From Rickettsia typhi (GTDB lineage: Bacteria; Pseudomonadota; Alphaproteobacteria; Rickettsiales; UBA1997): a DNA stretch of 30,297 nucleotides. A program made the translations under genes and the position numbers. Shown one piece after another: positions 14,877 through 24,700 of this stretch (position 1 is the first letter of the stretch; each line of letters opens with the position of its first letter). Under the pieces are notes generated by a model that was not told the origin of the DNA, ran no database searches, and saw only the letters and a list, made by a program, of their open reading frames with translations. The stretch is from assembly GCA_945874115.1 (NCBI GenBank), contig CAMCFD010000006.1:1-30297 (forward strand), in the 5' to 3' direction.

Positions 14877-17800
14877 ATGCCAAAAAACGAGAAAGGATTT
14901 GAAGGGTTTGCACAAATGCATTCAAACTCAGAACAAAAAGTTGTCTTGGCTTCTTCTGTCGTCGCCCCTTCGCCCGAAGAAAATATAGTTCGTTTTTCTC
15001 TTAACGAAGAAAATCAGCTGGTGATCTCTTTTGCAAACGAAGGACAACGCTGGCTATTTACTCAAGATTATAAGCACAGACTTGAAGAATATCAGAATTC
15101 GAGTTTCTCAAAAAATCCTAGCGACATTCTTGAGCCGGTCGGATTTATAACCGCGGCGCAATATAATTTGAGAAATGTAAAAGATTTTCCTCAAACATCA
15201 GAAATTCACGTTAAGAAATGTGACAAAAAACCTCATAAATATGGCTTTAAAATAGAGGGCAACAAGGTGGTTATTGTTTTTGATTCGCACGAATCACGAA
15301 ACGCATTTGCTCAAGCTTTGGGTTTTAGCAAAAATACGATTGAAACTCCTAGTGCCGAATCATTTTCTTCGAGCGGATTCACTGTAAATCTTCCGCCAAT
15401 TCACGAAGAAAATAGCAACGAAATTATTATTAATGTTCATCTTTTAAGAAGAGGGTTTTCTAGTGATATGAGCGAATTTAAACGCCGAGAGCCTGCGGCA
15501 ATTTATGCGGCCGCAAAGCCAGAGCCAAGAGTTGCAAATCCGATTGATTTCGAAGCGGTGCAAGCGATTATTTTAGCCAACGCCCATTCTCCTGAATTGC
15601 AAGAAATGGGAGAAATTTTATCTAAGCATCCTTCATTTGAAAGCACGCCCGAATTTTTAACATCCGCAAAGTTTTTCGAATATTTAAATTCTGCTCGGTT
15701 AATAATGAACCCAGAACTAAACAATTTGATAAAAGATCATATTATCATAACTTTAAGACACGGAACGACCGACGAAAAAAAATACTATCTTCGACAAATT
15801 CTTGATTCTGATCAAGTCTTAATTCCAGATGAAATTTTAGCAATTTCTAGAGAACAAATTTCAGATAAACACGTCAATAATTTTATTCGAAGAATTGTTA
15901 CCAAAAAACCTCTGGCGCTTGACAAAGAAACCGGAGATGTTCTTTTGAGAGACGGCAGAAGAATTGAATCTGAATTTATTAAAGACATTGCCGATGCGGG
16001 CGAATTAGAATATTACGATGAAGAGCTTGGAAGATATGTGCGCGATAGCGTTGATTTATTCGAATATATTTCTGTAGAAGAAGCAGAAATCGCAGCTTTT
16101 TTGGGCGTTTCAACCAAAACTTGGTTTCAAGAAAATGAAGCTAAAACTACGAGAGAAGGCTATGTAATTGGTTTTTGCGACGCAGCTTTGACGAAAGAAA
16201 CACGAGAATTTAAAGATGTAGTCATAAAGCCAGCCAGCCCTGATAGCGAGGAAGAATTATCTTATTTCACAAAGTTTGCGCGAAGAAGCGAAGAATATCT
16301 CGCGGCACAAGACAAAATATGGGCCGATTTTTATGCGATAAAACCTCGCCCGACAATTGAAGACGCCAAAAAAGACCACGACAGATTTAAGCCAATCGCC
16401 GGAACACCAAATTATTTCGACACAGAAGTTTATAAAAAAATGTTAAAATTGCGCCTTGGTGCAACTTTAGAAACAGCTGACAACGCTGCAAAAAAAGAAG
16501 GCGAAAAAGCCTATGTTCATTTTTCTGGCGAAGATTATAAAGAGAACCAAATAAGCCCATGGCAAAAAGTAATTTTTTATCAAACCGTCATTGAAATTTT
16601 AGAAGAAGAAAGAGCTAAAGGAAATTTGCAAAATATAAGCGATGTTGATTTTTCTAGCTTTTTTGACCAAACCGATTCGCCCCAAGATCATCCGTTTAAA
16701 ACAGTAATAGAAATTGCCCAAGTTAGAGGGGTTGCGAATTCTGGCATTAAATTACACAACTCGGTCAACGACGCTTTCAGTTTAAGCGCAAAAAAAGAAG
16801 GTAAACTTTTAGTCGCAACTTATAAACGCGATCCACGTTTTCACGAAGGCGGAGAATTTTGGCTTAAAGGAATCAAAGACCCAGAAATTTTGCCAATATC
16901 TAGAAATCCACAAAAAGCCTCAAGCAAAGATCCTGAGGATCTATTTTTAGAAGCAAGAAGAAAAGAGGCCGAAGATTCACGTCCACACAACCCAGATTCA
17001 AGCGCCCAAGCCGCTTTTCGTGCGCCAATAATCAGTGTTGCTTTTTCTGGACTAAATCCGCTATTTCAAGATTTATCCAAAACATATGTGATCGGTCAAC
17101 AATCAACGCAATATCTCGTTTTAAAACAAGAAAAATCTCTGCAACTTAGCGAAAGAAGATCGACTCTAGGCAGTGCGCCTTCAAAAACTTCAACAAAATG
17201 GTCTCCTTTTGCGAAAAGAAAAACGAAAGGCAAAGAATCCGCCGCTTCATTCATGGAAGAAGATTCAGGAGATCGGTCAGACGATGCTAAGGGAACTCTC
17301 GATAGAATTCACAAATTGATGTATTCAACCGGAGTTTGGCGCGTTGGCGATAAATCTCACGAAACGGATGCGGATAGAAAAAAATTAAAACTGATCCCCG
17401 GTTTTGAAATTGGTTGCGACCAATTCGGAAACACCTACATCAACCGCTTCGACATTGCGGGTGGCGCGATAGAATATGGCAAAAAAGTAAAATTTTCTTC
17501 CATTCGCTACAGAGAAAATGAAGAAGGGAAACTTGTGGCTGATTATTATCAGGGCGAATGCATATTCACAAATCCGACAGATTTAAAAAAGAAGAGTGGA
17601 TTAGTTGGCGTAGCCGACGTTAAACAAAAACACAAAGCCCTCAAGCTTGCAAACAGCGAACAAGTTCAAGATTTGCGAGAAAGTGTTGATGTGGCAATTA
17701 ACGATCTTTCTAATGAATTAAAAACGCAACAAAATGATCATAGACAAAAAATATTAAATGAAATGCAGGGCGGCTTAAGTTTATTGAGAGATAAATTTTT

Positions 17801-18356
17801 AGCTTTATACCCACAGTTGCAAGAAGAAGGCGTTGATCGCAGCAATGTTAAATTCGAACTTACATACAAAGGTAAACCATATCAGTGCGGATTTAATGAA
17901 TCGGGTTTTTATATTGAACAAATACAAGAACTCGACGTTGATGAATCAAACCTCGAAGGCTATAAATCAAGTGTCGCTTTTATTTTAGGCGAAGATAATA
18001 ATGTTTTGCTAAAAACCAGAATCGAACCATATATATTTTCGCAAGAAGACAAACAGGCCTATCCAAACCCAGAACGAAAATCATATTTATATTCAAAAGA
18101 CGCGGCCCTTGAAACCGCCTTTAGTTTTATGGAACTCAACAGGAAATTTTCTCAAAACATTGATGAGTTCGCGGCGCAAAAAGCAAGCAGAAAACCGCGA
18201 ATCGCTTCAGAACTAGGAATCGCCCTAGAAGAACTCGAAGAAAGACAACAGGCGCGTCAATCGCTTCCACAAGAAGAGGGACAAGCTTCAAGCTCTCCGT
18301 CAAGCGCCAGATCAACAAAGCTTAAACCTCCTGTTCAAACTTCACAACAACCCTAA
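14877..18356 (+). CDS. Large uncharacterised protein with a DUF4804-like region
   Basis: 1159 residues with no signal peptide or transmembrane segment. Residues about 37-75 and 120-155 look like two copies of one degenerate module (compare FSLNEENQLVISFANEGQRW with FKIEGNKVVIVFDSHESRNA). Residues about 510-665 resemble, from memory, the DUF4804 family of eukaryotes and Legionella-type bacteria: TPNYFDTEVYKKMLKLRL, then KAYVHFSGED, NISDVDFSSFF and finally LLVATYKRDPRFHEGGEFW. The region near 735-800 is Ser/Lys-rich, a coiled-coil-like segment lies near 920-980, and the C-terminus (about 1115-1159) is Gln/Ser/Pro-rich and disordered. It stands alone with its own terminator. A secreted host-directed effector is a reasonable guess, not a demonstrated function. 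Confidence 0.85.
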   Translation: MPKNEKGFEGFAQMHSNSEQKVVLASSVVAPSPEENIVRFSLNEENQLVISFANEGQRWLFTQDYKHRLEEYQNSSFSKNPSDILEPVGFITAAQYNLRNVKDFPQTSEIHVKKCDKKPHKYGFKIEGNKVVIVFDSHESRNAFAQALGFSKNTIETPSAESFSSSGFTVNLPPIHEENSNEIIINVHLLRRGFSSDMSEFKRREPAAIYAAAKPEPRVANPIDFEAVQAIILANAHSPELQEMGEILSKHPSFESTPEFLTSAKFFEYLNSARLIMNPELNNLIKDHIIITLRHGTTDEKKYYLRQILDSDQVLIPDEILAISREQISDKHVNNFIRRIVTKKPLALDKETGDVLLRDGRRIESEFIKDIADAGELEYYDEELGRYVRDSVDLFEYISVEEAEIAAFLGVSTKTWFQENEAKTTREGYVIGFCDAALTKETREFKDVVIKPASPDSEEELSYFTKFARRSEEYLAAQDKIWADFYAIKPRPTIEDAKKDHDRFKPIAGTPNYFDTEVYKKMLKLRLGATLETADNAAKKEGEKAYVHFSGEDYKENQISPWQKVIFYQTVIEILEEERAKGNLQNISDVDFSSFFDQTDSPQDHPFKTVIEIAQVRGVANSGIKLHNSVNDAFSLSAKKEGKLLVATYKRDPRFHEGGEFWLKGIKDPEILPISRNPQKASSKDPEDLFLEARRKEAEDSRPHNPDSSAQAAFRAPIISVAFSGLNPLFQDLSKTYVIGQQSTQYLVLKQEKSLQLSERRSTLGSAPSKTSTKWSPFAKRKTKGKESAASFMEEDSGDRSDDAKGTLDRIHKLMYSTGVWRVGDKSHETDADRKKLKLIPGFEIGCDQFGNTYINRFDIAGGAIEYGKKVKFSSIRYRENEEGKLVADYYQGECIFTNPTDLKKKSGLVGVADVKQKHKALKLANSEQVQDLRESVDVAINDLSNELKTQQNDHRQKILNEMQGGLSLLRDKFLALYPQLQEEGVDRSNVKFELTYKGKPYQCGFNESGFYIEQIQELDVDESNLEGYKSSVAFILGEDNNVLLKTRIEPYIFSQEDKQAYPNPERKSYLYSKDAALETAFSFMELNRKFSQNIDEFAAQKASRKPRIASELGIALEELEERQQARQSLPQEEGQASSSPSSARSTKLKPPVQTSQQP

Positions 18357-18358
18357 AT

Positions 18359-18398
18359 AAAACACTTTGCCTCGCAAAAATCAGGCAAAGTGTTTTTT
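18359..18398 (+). terminator. Rho-independent terminator
   Basis: AAAACACTTTGCCT (18359-18372) pairs perfectly with AGGCAAAGTGTTTT (18383-18396) around a 10-base loop, and a T-run extends to 18398. It lies directly after the stop codon of the 1159-residue protein gene and ends that transcript. Confidence 0.9.
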
Positions 18399-18488
18399 AC
18401 ATTTTTTGAATCAATTCACAAAAAAAACATCTAAAAATCACTAAAAATTAGCCATTTTTGTCACTTTTTTACATAAAAATCCTCAAAT

Positions 18489-18516
18489 TTGACAATTTAA
18501 ATATTTTAGCTATACT
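18489..18516 (+). promoter_or_regulatory. Strong candidate sigma-70 promoter for the GCS2-type ligase
   Basis: A perfect TTGACA (18489-18494) and TATACT (18511-18516) are separated by 16 bases, about 34 bases before the start codon. With the terminator just upstream, this isolates the ligase gene as its own transcription unit. Confidence 0.75.
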
Positions 18517-18550
18517 TAAAAAAAATGATCATAAATCATAAAAGGATAAA

Positions 18551-19708
18551 ATGATGTTTTTTGAAGAGAAGACAAAAAGTGAAATAGAATTTAATTCAAG
18601 CGATTCACTCACTCTTGGCGTTGAAATCGAGCTTCAAATTATCGACAGAAACTCCCTAAATCTTACTCCAAAATTCGACGAATTATTTTCTGCTTGCGAA
18701 TCTCCAAAAAGACTCGAGGCCGAATTTTATCTTAGCACGGCCGAAATTAACACTTCACAAAAATGCAATAATGTCGGCGAAGTTGAAGTTGATTTCAACA
18801 AATCTATCGACCAAATTATCAGGGCCAGCGAAAATATTGGTGTCGAACTTGCAACCACCGGCTGTCACCCTTTTTCAAGATATGCCGATTGTGTTATCAC
18901 GCCTTCAAAACGCTATAACGAATTAATCGACCGCAACCAATGGCTAACGCGCCGCATGACTGTTTATGGACTTCACGTTCATCTTGGCATGAAAAGTGGT
19001 GACGATTTTGTGCGCTTCAACAATTTCTTTTTTTATTTTTTACCTCATTTATTGGCGCTTTCTGCAAGCTCGCCATTTTGGCAAGGTGAAAATACTGGGC
19101 TTTCGGCGTGCCGCCCCACCACTTATGAATCGTTGCCAACCGCCGGACAACCCTATAAAGTCAAGAATTGGAACGAATTCGAAAGTCTTTATGGCAGCTT
19201 AAAAAAATGTAAAGCCATCGATTCAATGAAAGATTTGTGGTGGGATATGAGACCAAGCCCGAGGCTTGGAACCCTTGAAATTAGGGTTTGCGATGGCTGT
19301 GCCACTCTTGAAGAAACGCTTGCAATTGTCGCACTTGTTCATCTTTTGGCCGCGTGGTTTGAAGAAAATGGCGCGTGGATCGACCGCTTTCAAGCTCCAC
19401 TTCACTGGATTATTCGCGAAAATAAATGGCGCGCAATCAGACACGGACTTGATGCAGAATTAATAACTTGCCAAGAAGGAAAAACCAAACCAATTCGCCA
19501 AGATATTTCAGACTGGGTCGAAAAATTAGCGCCGCTAACAAAAAAATTCGGCTATGAAAAATATATCAACAATTTGTGCGAAATTTTAGAAAAAGGCAAC
19601 AGCACAACTCGTCAGTTAAAAGTTTTCGAAAAAACAAATTCTTTGCAAGAGGTAGTAAAATTCAACATCGCCGAGTTTAAAAATCGCAAACCGATTTGGA
19701 ATTTTTAG
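18551..19708 (+). CDS. Carboxylate-amine ligase, GCS2 / YbdK family
   Basis: ATP-dependent ligase of the glutamate-cysteine ligase type 2 family, which joins an amine to a carboxylate, for example glutamate plus cysteine to gamma-glutamylcysteine. The 385-residue protein shows TLGVEIELQIID near the N-terminus (the conserved E-x-E metal site), RLEAEFYLSTAEINT, TTGCHPFSRY, VYGLHVHLGM, and RPSPRLGTLEIRVCDG; these are the family's landmarks in order and the length is normal. An AAAGGAT ribosome-binding site lies at 18541-18547, one of the few good ones here, followed by two adjacent ATGs (18551 or 18554). Proven members include weak glutamate-cysteine ligases, so a role in thiol synthesis is likely but the substrate is not certain. 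It converges with the TlpA-like gene, with one base between the stop codons. Confidence 0.92.
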   Translation: MMFFEEKTKSEIEFNSSDSLTLGVEIELQIIDRNSLNLTPKFDELFSACESPKRLEAEFYLSTAEINTSQKCNNVGEVEVDFNKSIDQIIRASENIGVELATTGCHPFSRYADCVITPSKRYNELIDRNQWLTRRMTVYGLHVHLGMKSGDDFVRFNNFFFYFLPHLLALSASSPFWQGENTGLSACRPTTYESLPTAGQPYKVKNWNEFESLYGSLKKCKAIDSMKDLWWDMRPSPRLGTLEIRVCDGCATLEETLAIVALVHLLAAWFEENGAWIDRFQAPLHWIIRENKWRAIRHGLDAELITCQEGKTKPIRQDISDWVEKLAPLTKKFGYEKYINNLCEILEKGNSTTRQLKVFEKTNSLQEVVKFNIAEFKNRKPIWNF

Positions 19709-19709
19709 C

Positions 19710-20126
19710 CTAAAATCTCTTAACCATCTTCCCTTCTTCATTCACGAAATATAAAATCGGCAACGCGTCAGGTTTTGCGATAAAATTATTTTCAACAATG
19801 TCGCTAAATTTCGCAATTTTAAACGAAAATTTCTTGGCGAAGTTCAAAAAATCTTTTTCATCGTCCATTTCGTCAAAATTTATGGCGATAATTTCGAGAT
19901 TTTTGTCGTTTTTTTCATAAGTTTTCTGCAATTCGCTCATTTCTTGATAACAAAATTTGCACCAGCTTACGAAAATCACAATCACAACTTTTTTGCCGCG
20001 GTTTTTTTGCAAATCAAAAAGCTGTGAATCTTGCGTTTTAACGATTAGCGCAGGATTTTTCTCCTGCGCTAACGCCTTGCTAAAATTGCAAAATAAAACA
20101 AAAAATATCACCAAAAATTTCAGCAT
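19710..20126 (-). CDS. TlpA-like periplasmic thioredoxin
   Basis: Exported thioredoxin-fold protein, 138 residues. An N-terminal signal sequence (MLKFLVIFFVLFCNFSKALA) is followed by a TlpA/ResA-type domain: VVIVIFVSWCKFCYQEMSEL carries the Cys-x-x-Cys redox site, EIIAINFDE follows, and DALPILYFVNEEGK contains the expected cis-Pro strand (LP). It likely reduces disulfides in a specific periplasmic partner, such as a cytochrome or metal-binding protein. It lies 41 bases downstream of the His-rich outer-membrane protein on the same strand, suggesting co-transcription. Confidence 0.88.
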   Translation of the reverse strand: MLKFLVIFFVLFCNFSKALAQEKNPALIVKTQDSQLFDLQKNRGKKVVIVIFVSWCKFCYQEMSELQKTYEKNDKNLEIIAINFDEMDDEKDFLNFAKKFSFKIAKFSDIVENNFIAKPDALPILYFVNEEGKMVKRF

Positions 20127-20167
20127 TTTGTCGAAAATAATTTTTTAATATTTTTATCTTATCGCAA

Positions 20168-21085
20168 TTAAAAATTATAACCAACTATTATTTTCACAAC
20201 CTTGCCAACATTGAGCTGGTTGCCATTTACATATTCATAAATCGGCAATTCAATATCGCCATAAATTTTTATTTTATCAAAATTTATTTCAATTGCAGGC
20301 GCGATAAAAACTCGTTTATAACCGCTGTTTTCATTGTCAGAACTCATTTTAGAATCACGAGATTTGTGCGAACCAATAACTTGTAAAATTGGCGAAACAT
20401 TATCGAAAAAACCGATTTTACCAAGATTATAATAAGACCCAACAGCAAAGTTTGTCTCGGTTCCGGGCGCAAAATTATGCTTTGTTTCTATTGGTTTTTG
20501 CGTCATAATTTGCGAGAAAATGCCACTATTTTGCGAAATATTTGTTTTGTAATATAAACCCAAAATCGCATCATAACTTCCGCTTCCCGCCTGCATTTGC
20601 GCATGCATATCAGGATTATTAGTTTCGCCCGTCGGCAATTTTGCCCCAAAAATCAAACCAAGCGACATGTCATCAAGAAGCCCCGAATAAATGCCTGTAA
20701 TTTTCACGTCACCAAGAGCCTTTGTCTTGCCAATTGACGCCTCATTAACTCCGTGATGATGATGAACCATATAGTCTTGGCGCAAAACATATGGCACGCG
20801 CGCCGTCAAACCAAAGTCGCGATTGAACATATATTGTCCACCAAGAGTAACCATTTGTGTGTCGATTTTTTTGTGGTGATTATGGCCTTCAACTGACCTT
20901 TTTGATCCGCTAAAATTCTTATCTTGCGATATAGAATCATATTGCAAAAACATCAATCCGCCTTTTTTATTAGGAATTAATGCCGAAGAAGCAACATCGG
21001 TCAAAGACGCGCCACAAGCGCACGCAAAAGCTTGAGAAGTTAAAAATGCCGCGCCAAAAACAGCGCTAAAAAATAATTTTTTCAT
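20168..21085 (-). CDS. Outer-membrane beta-barrel protein with His-rich loops
   Basis: 305-residue exported protein with signal peptide MKKLFFSAVFGAAFLTSQAFA. It is followed directly by a cysteine motif, CACG. Strand-like alternation runs through the rest (GGQYMFNRDFGLTARVPYVL, LGLIFGAKLPTGE, ILGLYYKTNIS) and it ends VVKIIVGYNF with a terminal Phe, as outer-membrane barrels do. Two histidine clusters, EGHNHHKKID and MVHHHHGVNEA, plus Met/His-rich NNPDMHAQMQAG, suggest metal binding. The frame continues upstream to a TTG at 21127, but the ATG at 21085 gives a clean signal peptide. It is probably transcribed with the small membrane protein upstream and the TlpA-like gene downstream. Function is unproven; metal uptake or export is inference. 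Confidence 0.85.
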   Translation of the reverse strand: MKKLFFSAVFGAAFLTSQAFACACGASLTDVASSALIPNKKGGLMFLQYDSISQDKNFSGSKRSVEGHNHHKKIDTQMVTLGGQYMFNRDFGLTARVPYVLRQDYMVHHHHGVNEASIGKTKALGDVKITGIYSGLLDDMSLGLIFGAKLPTGETNNPDMHAQMQAGSGSYDAILGLYYKTNISQNSGIFSQIMTQKPIETKHNFAPGTETNFAVGSYYNLGKIGFFDNVSPILQVIGSHKSRDSKMSSDNENSGYKRVFIAPAIEINFDKIKIYGDIELPIYEYVNGNQLNVGKVVKIIVGYNF

Positions 21086-21130
21086 AGTAAATAATTTAAG
21101 TGAATATTTAAGATATCGATTTAGCAAAAA

Positions 21131-21538
21131 CTATGAAAAACTAGGAGGAGCGCGCATTTGATAAGAAAATCTTCGCAAAACTAATTTTATTTTTTCGTAA
21201 AAACGAAAAGCAAAATCAAATAAAATAAAACTCGCGACAAAAACAACAATAAATGTTAATAAAATATCGACGCAAAAATTAAAAAACGCAGCTAAAATTT
21301 TGTTTTCTTCTTGACTATCGTCGGCGCTTAATTTTTTATCACTTTTTACTTCAAAAAATTCGGCTATTTTTTTGCCATAATCAATAAAAATTTCTTGTTT
21401 AGAAATATCATTTTTCTCAAGCGAAATAACCGCCAATTCAGCTTGTCCGAAGATCAAAAACGATCTTGCTAAGAGAAAATAAAGAAGTGCTAGATAGGGA
21501 ATTATATTTAAGAATTTTTTAAAAAATCGAACCAACAT
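21131..21538 (-). CDS. Small membrane protein, unknown function
   Basis: 135 residues, no family recognised with confidence. A hydrophobic segment near 12-32 (signal anchor or signal peptide), a charged middle stretch (about 45-80), a long transmembrane helix near 88-112, and a basic tail ending QMRAPPSFS are visible. It is the first gene of the probable three-gene unit with the His-rich outer-membrane protein and the TlpA-like thioredoxin; 45 bases separate it from the former. The position points to an accessory role in that set. Confidence 0.7.
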   Translation of the reverse strand: MLVRFFKKFLNIIPYLALLYFLLARSFLIFGQAELAVISLEKNDISKQEIFIDYGKKIAEFFEVKSDKKLSADDSQEENKILAAFFNFCVDILLTFIVVFVASFILFDFAFRFYEKIKLVLRRFSYQMRAPPSFS

Positions 21539-21747
21539 TTAAGCCGCAATTTTATATATTTAAAACACCAAAAAACTCATTTTAAGAGAAAAGCTCGCCG
21601 CGAATTATATAATTTCTTACACATTTTGTCAAGAAAAAATGTCGAAACTCAATACTTTCTAAGAAAATTCACTAAACAAAGTTATTTTTTCTTTGAGTTA
21701 TAAAATTATTCAGCTAATCTAATTATTAGTAGAATTTAACTAAAATA

Positions 21748-24700
21748 ATGCCAAAAATAAAAGAATTTTTCGCCAGAATTACCGAATTTTTCAAGCGCAC
21801 CGAAATCAAATTTATGCGCTCAGAATATCTTATCATTATTTTGCCGATTCTGTTGGTTTTATTAATCTTGCTAATTTACACTCCATTTTTGTTTAACAAT
21901 AATGATTTGCGTTTTCAAGTTGAACAAAAAGTTTCCGATTATACTAAGGGAAACCTAGAAATTAAAGGCGGCGTAAAAGTCGCACTTTTACCAACACCTT
22001 CAATAACAATCAACGACGCAATATTACAAAACTATATTATCGGCAATAAAAATTATAATATTTACATCAAAAACACCAAAATAAAAATTTCATTTTTGAC
22101 AAGCTTAATTGGTAAATTTTCGATAAAAAAAATCACATTTTCTGACGCAATCATAGAAAATTATAGCGCCAATAATTTATTAGAATTAAAATCACAAGAA
22201 CTCATAAACGCCACAAATTCAATCGCCAAAAATAATTCTCAAGATGGAATTAACGGAAATTTATTCGCAATAAAAAAACTCGATTTCAACAATTTTACTA
22301 TTAAAGATTTGCCTGATATTGAAATAAAAAACCTCAAACTAATATCCTATTCAAAGCTAGAAAATAAAGGTGAAATAAGCAATTTTAACGGCAGTTTCGA
22401 ATTCTCTAAAAAAAGAATAACAGGGTCAGGAAATTTCTTTAATCAAAACATAATTAACAATTTCAAGCTTGATTTAAAGCCGCTTTCAAAAGAGCCTGAT
22501 TCGGTTTTGGAAATTTTTTCTTCCTATGCAAATTTCAAAATTTACGGCAGTTTTATAAACAGCAAAGCCAGCAATCAAGGCAATTTCGGCCGCTATTTTA
22601 AAGGAATAATCGAGGCCGAAATCTTCAACTTAAAAGATTTTTACAAAAGTTATGTCAGCGATAAGGGCTTTGTTTTCAACAAAATAAATCCTGCGACAAA
22701 ATCGGTAAAATTAAAATCAGGAATCTTAAAAACCAACACCGAAATCGTCATCGACAACATCGTCATAAGCTCGAATTTAATGAACGGACGCGGCAATGTC
22801 AATATCGATTTATCGAGCAAAATTCCCTTAATTGACATAAAATTATTGATGGAAAATATCGACATGGACGCAATTTGGCTTAATGATAAAAAAGCCGACG
22901 CGCCAGAAGAAGCCCCCGAAAAAGCCAAAGAAGAAAAAGCCACACAACCTCAAGAAAACATACAACAAGTTGGATTAAACATTGCGCAAGATTTTCGCGA
23001 TTTTGATTTAACTCTCGAAACAAAAATCACACGAATTCGTTATTTGGCCGAAGAAATAAAAAATATCGATATTTATGCAACAATTTCTAAAAATGGTGAA
23101 ATTTTAATTTTACCACTCACTCTCGAAGCCCCAGGTGGCGGCAAGTTCAGAATTAGCGGCGCCATAGAAAAACGCAACAACTCGCCAAAATTTATCGGAA
23201 AAATCGATGCGAAAGGCGATAATTTAGCCAATATTTTGCGTTGGCTTAAAATTGAATCACAAAATTTAAAATATGATAATTTAAAAGAATATTCAATTTA
23301 TTCTGACCTGATGCTGATGCCAAACACAACGGTTTTGAACAATTTTTATCTTAACATCAATAATCAAAATACTGAGCTTTTGGGCGAAATGAAAATCGAT
23401 TACAGCAATAAATCATCGAACATTATTAGCAATTTCGAAGTTCACAATCTTGACATCGACGATTATTTTTTAACCTCGGGCCAAAACATTTATTTGTCAG
23501 CGGGAAATCTGCTCAAAAAAGTTTTGTGGCTCAATAATATCACCTCAAAAAACGACTTAACTTTGGCTTTTGACAAGCTTCGCTATAAAAATTTAACATT
23601 CTCAAATCAAGCTTTAAAAGTGCGCTTCGGACAAGGTTATTTAGAAATCGATCAATTAAAATTGCAAACCGATAATTTCGATCTTGAAACTTCGATGGCA
23701 ATCGACATCAACACAACAGTTCCTAAGCTTGACTTATCTTTAAAAGCGAAAAATTTTAACTATGATTCTTCAAATAAAGCGGTTTTAGACATCGGAGAAT
23801 TTCAAGAAAATATCGAACAAAAAACGAGTCAAATTGTCACAAAAAAATTAAATGCGGTTGATCAATTTTTCGCCATGCCTTCTCTTGAAAGCTTTGACGG
23901 CTCGGTTTCAATTGATTTTGAAAATGCTAATTTCGACAATTTCAATGTAAAAAATCTAAAAATTGACGGAAAATTACGCTCAGGAATTATCGAATTCTCA
24001 CAATTTTTAGGCGAAATTTATGACGGAAAATTTGACTTTATCGGATCAACCGGAATCAAGCTCGAGAAGTTTTTAAGTGGAAATTTAAACCTAAAAAGCA
24101 TAAGATTAAAACCGTTTCTAAAAGACCTCGCGGCCATTGAAAATATTGATGGAATCGCCAATATTTCCACCAGCATTTCTTCATATGGCGACAAAAAAGA
24201 ATCTTTTTCATCAAATCTCAACAGTGAATTAAAAATCAATGCCGGCGCAGTGTTAATCGAAGGATATGGCTTAAATGATTTAGTGAAAAAAATGTTCAAC
24301 CCTTTTTATTTCCAGAAAGATTTGCAAAATCCTCTCGATATTTTATACAATAAAAGTGCCAAAACCAATTTCAAACAAGCCAGTGGAATTGTCACGGTCA
24401 ACAAAGGCAAAGAAAATCGCTTCAAAATCGACTTTTCCGGCATTGCTTCAAACGGCATAATTTCGGGCGATTTCAACTTAATCGAAAAAACAATCAACGG
24501 CACTTCGAACATAATTTTTCTAACCGGAAACAAGCAAAAACAAGTTCCTGTAAATATCGCAAGCAACTTCAAAGGCAATTTCGACAATATTTTGCAAAAC
24601 ACCAATGTCGATCAAGCAATTCAATATATTCAGGCAGCGCAAAAGCAAATAGATAGCGGCCTGCAAGAACCTAAATTTAAGCAAGAAGCGCCAACAGCAG

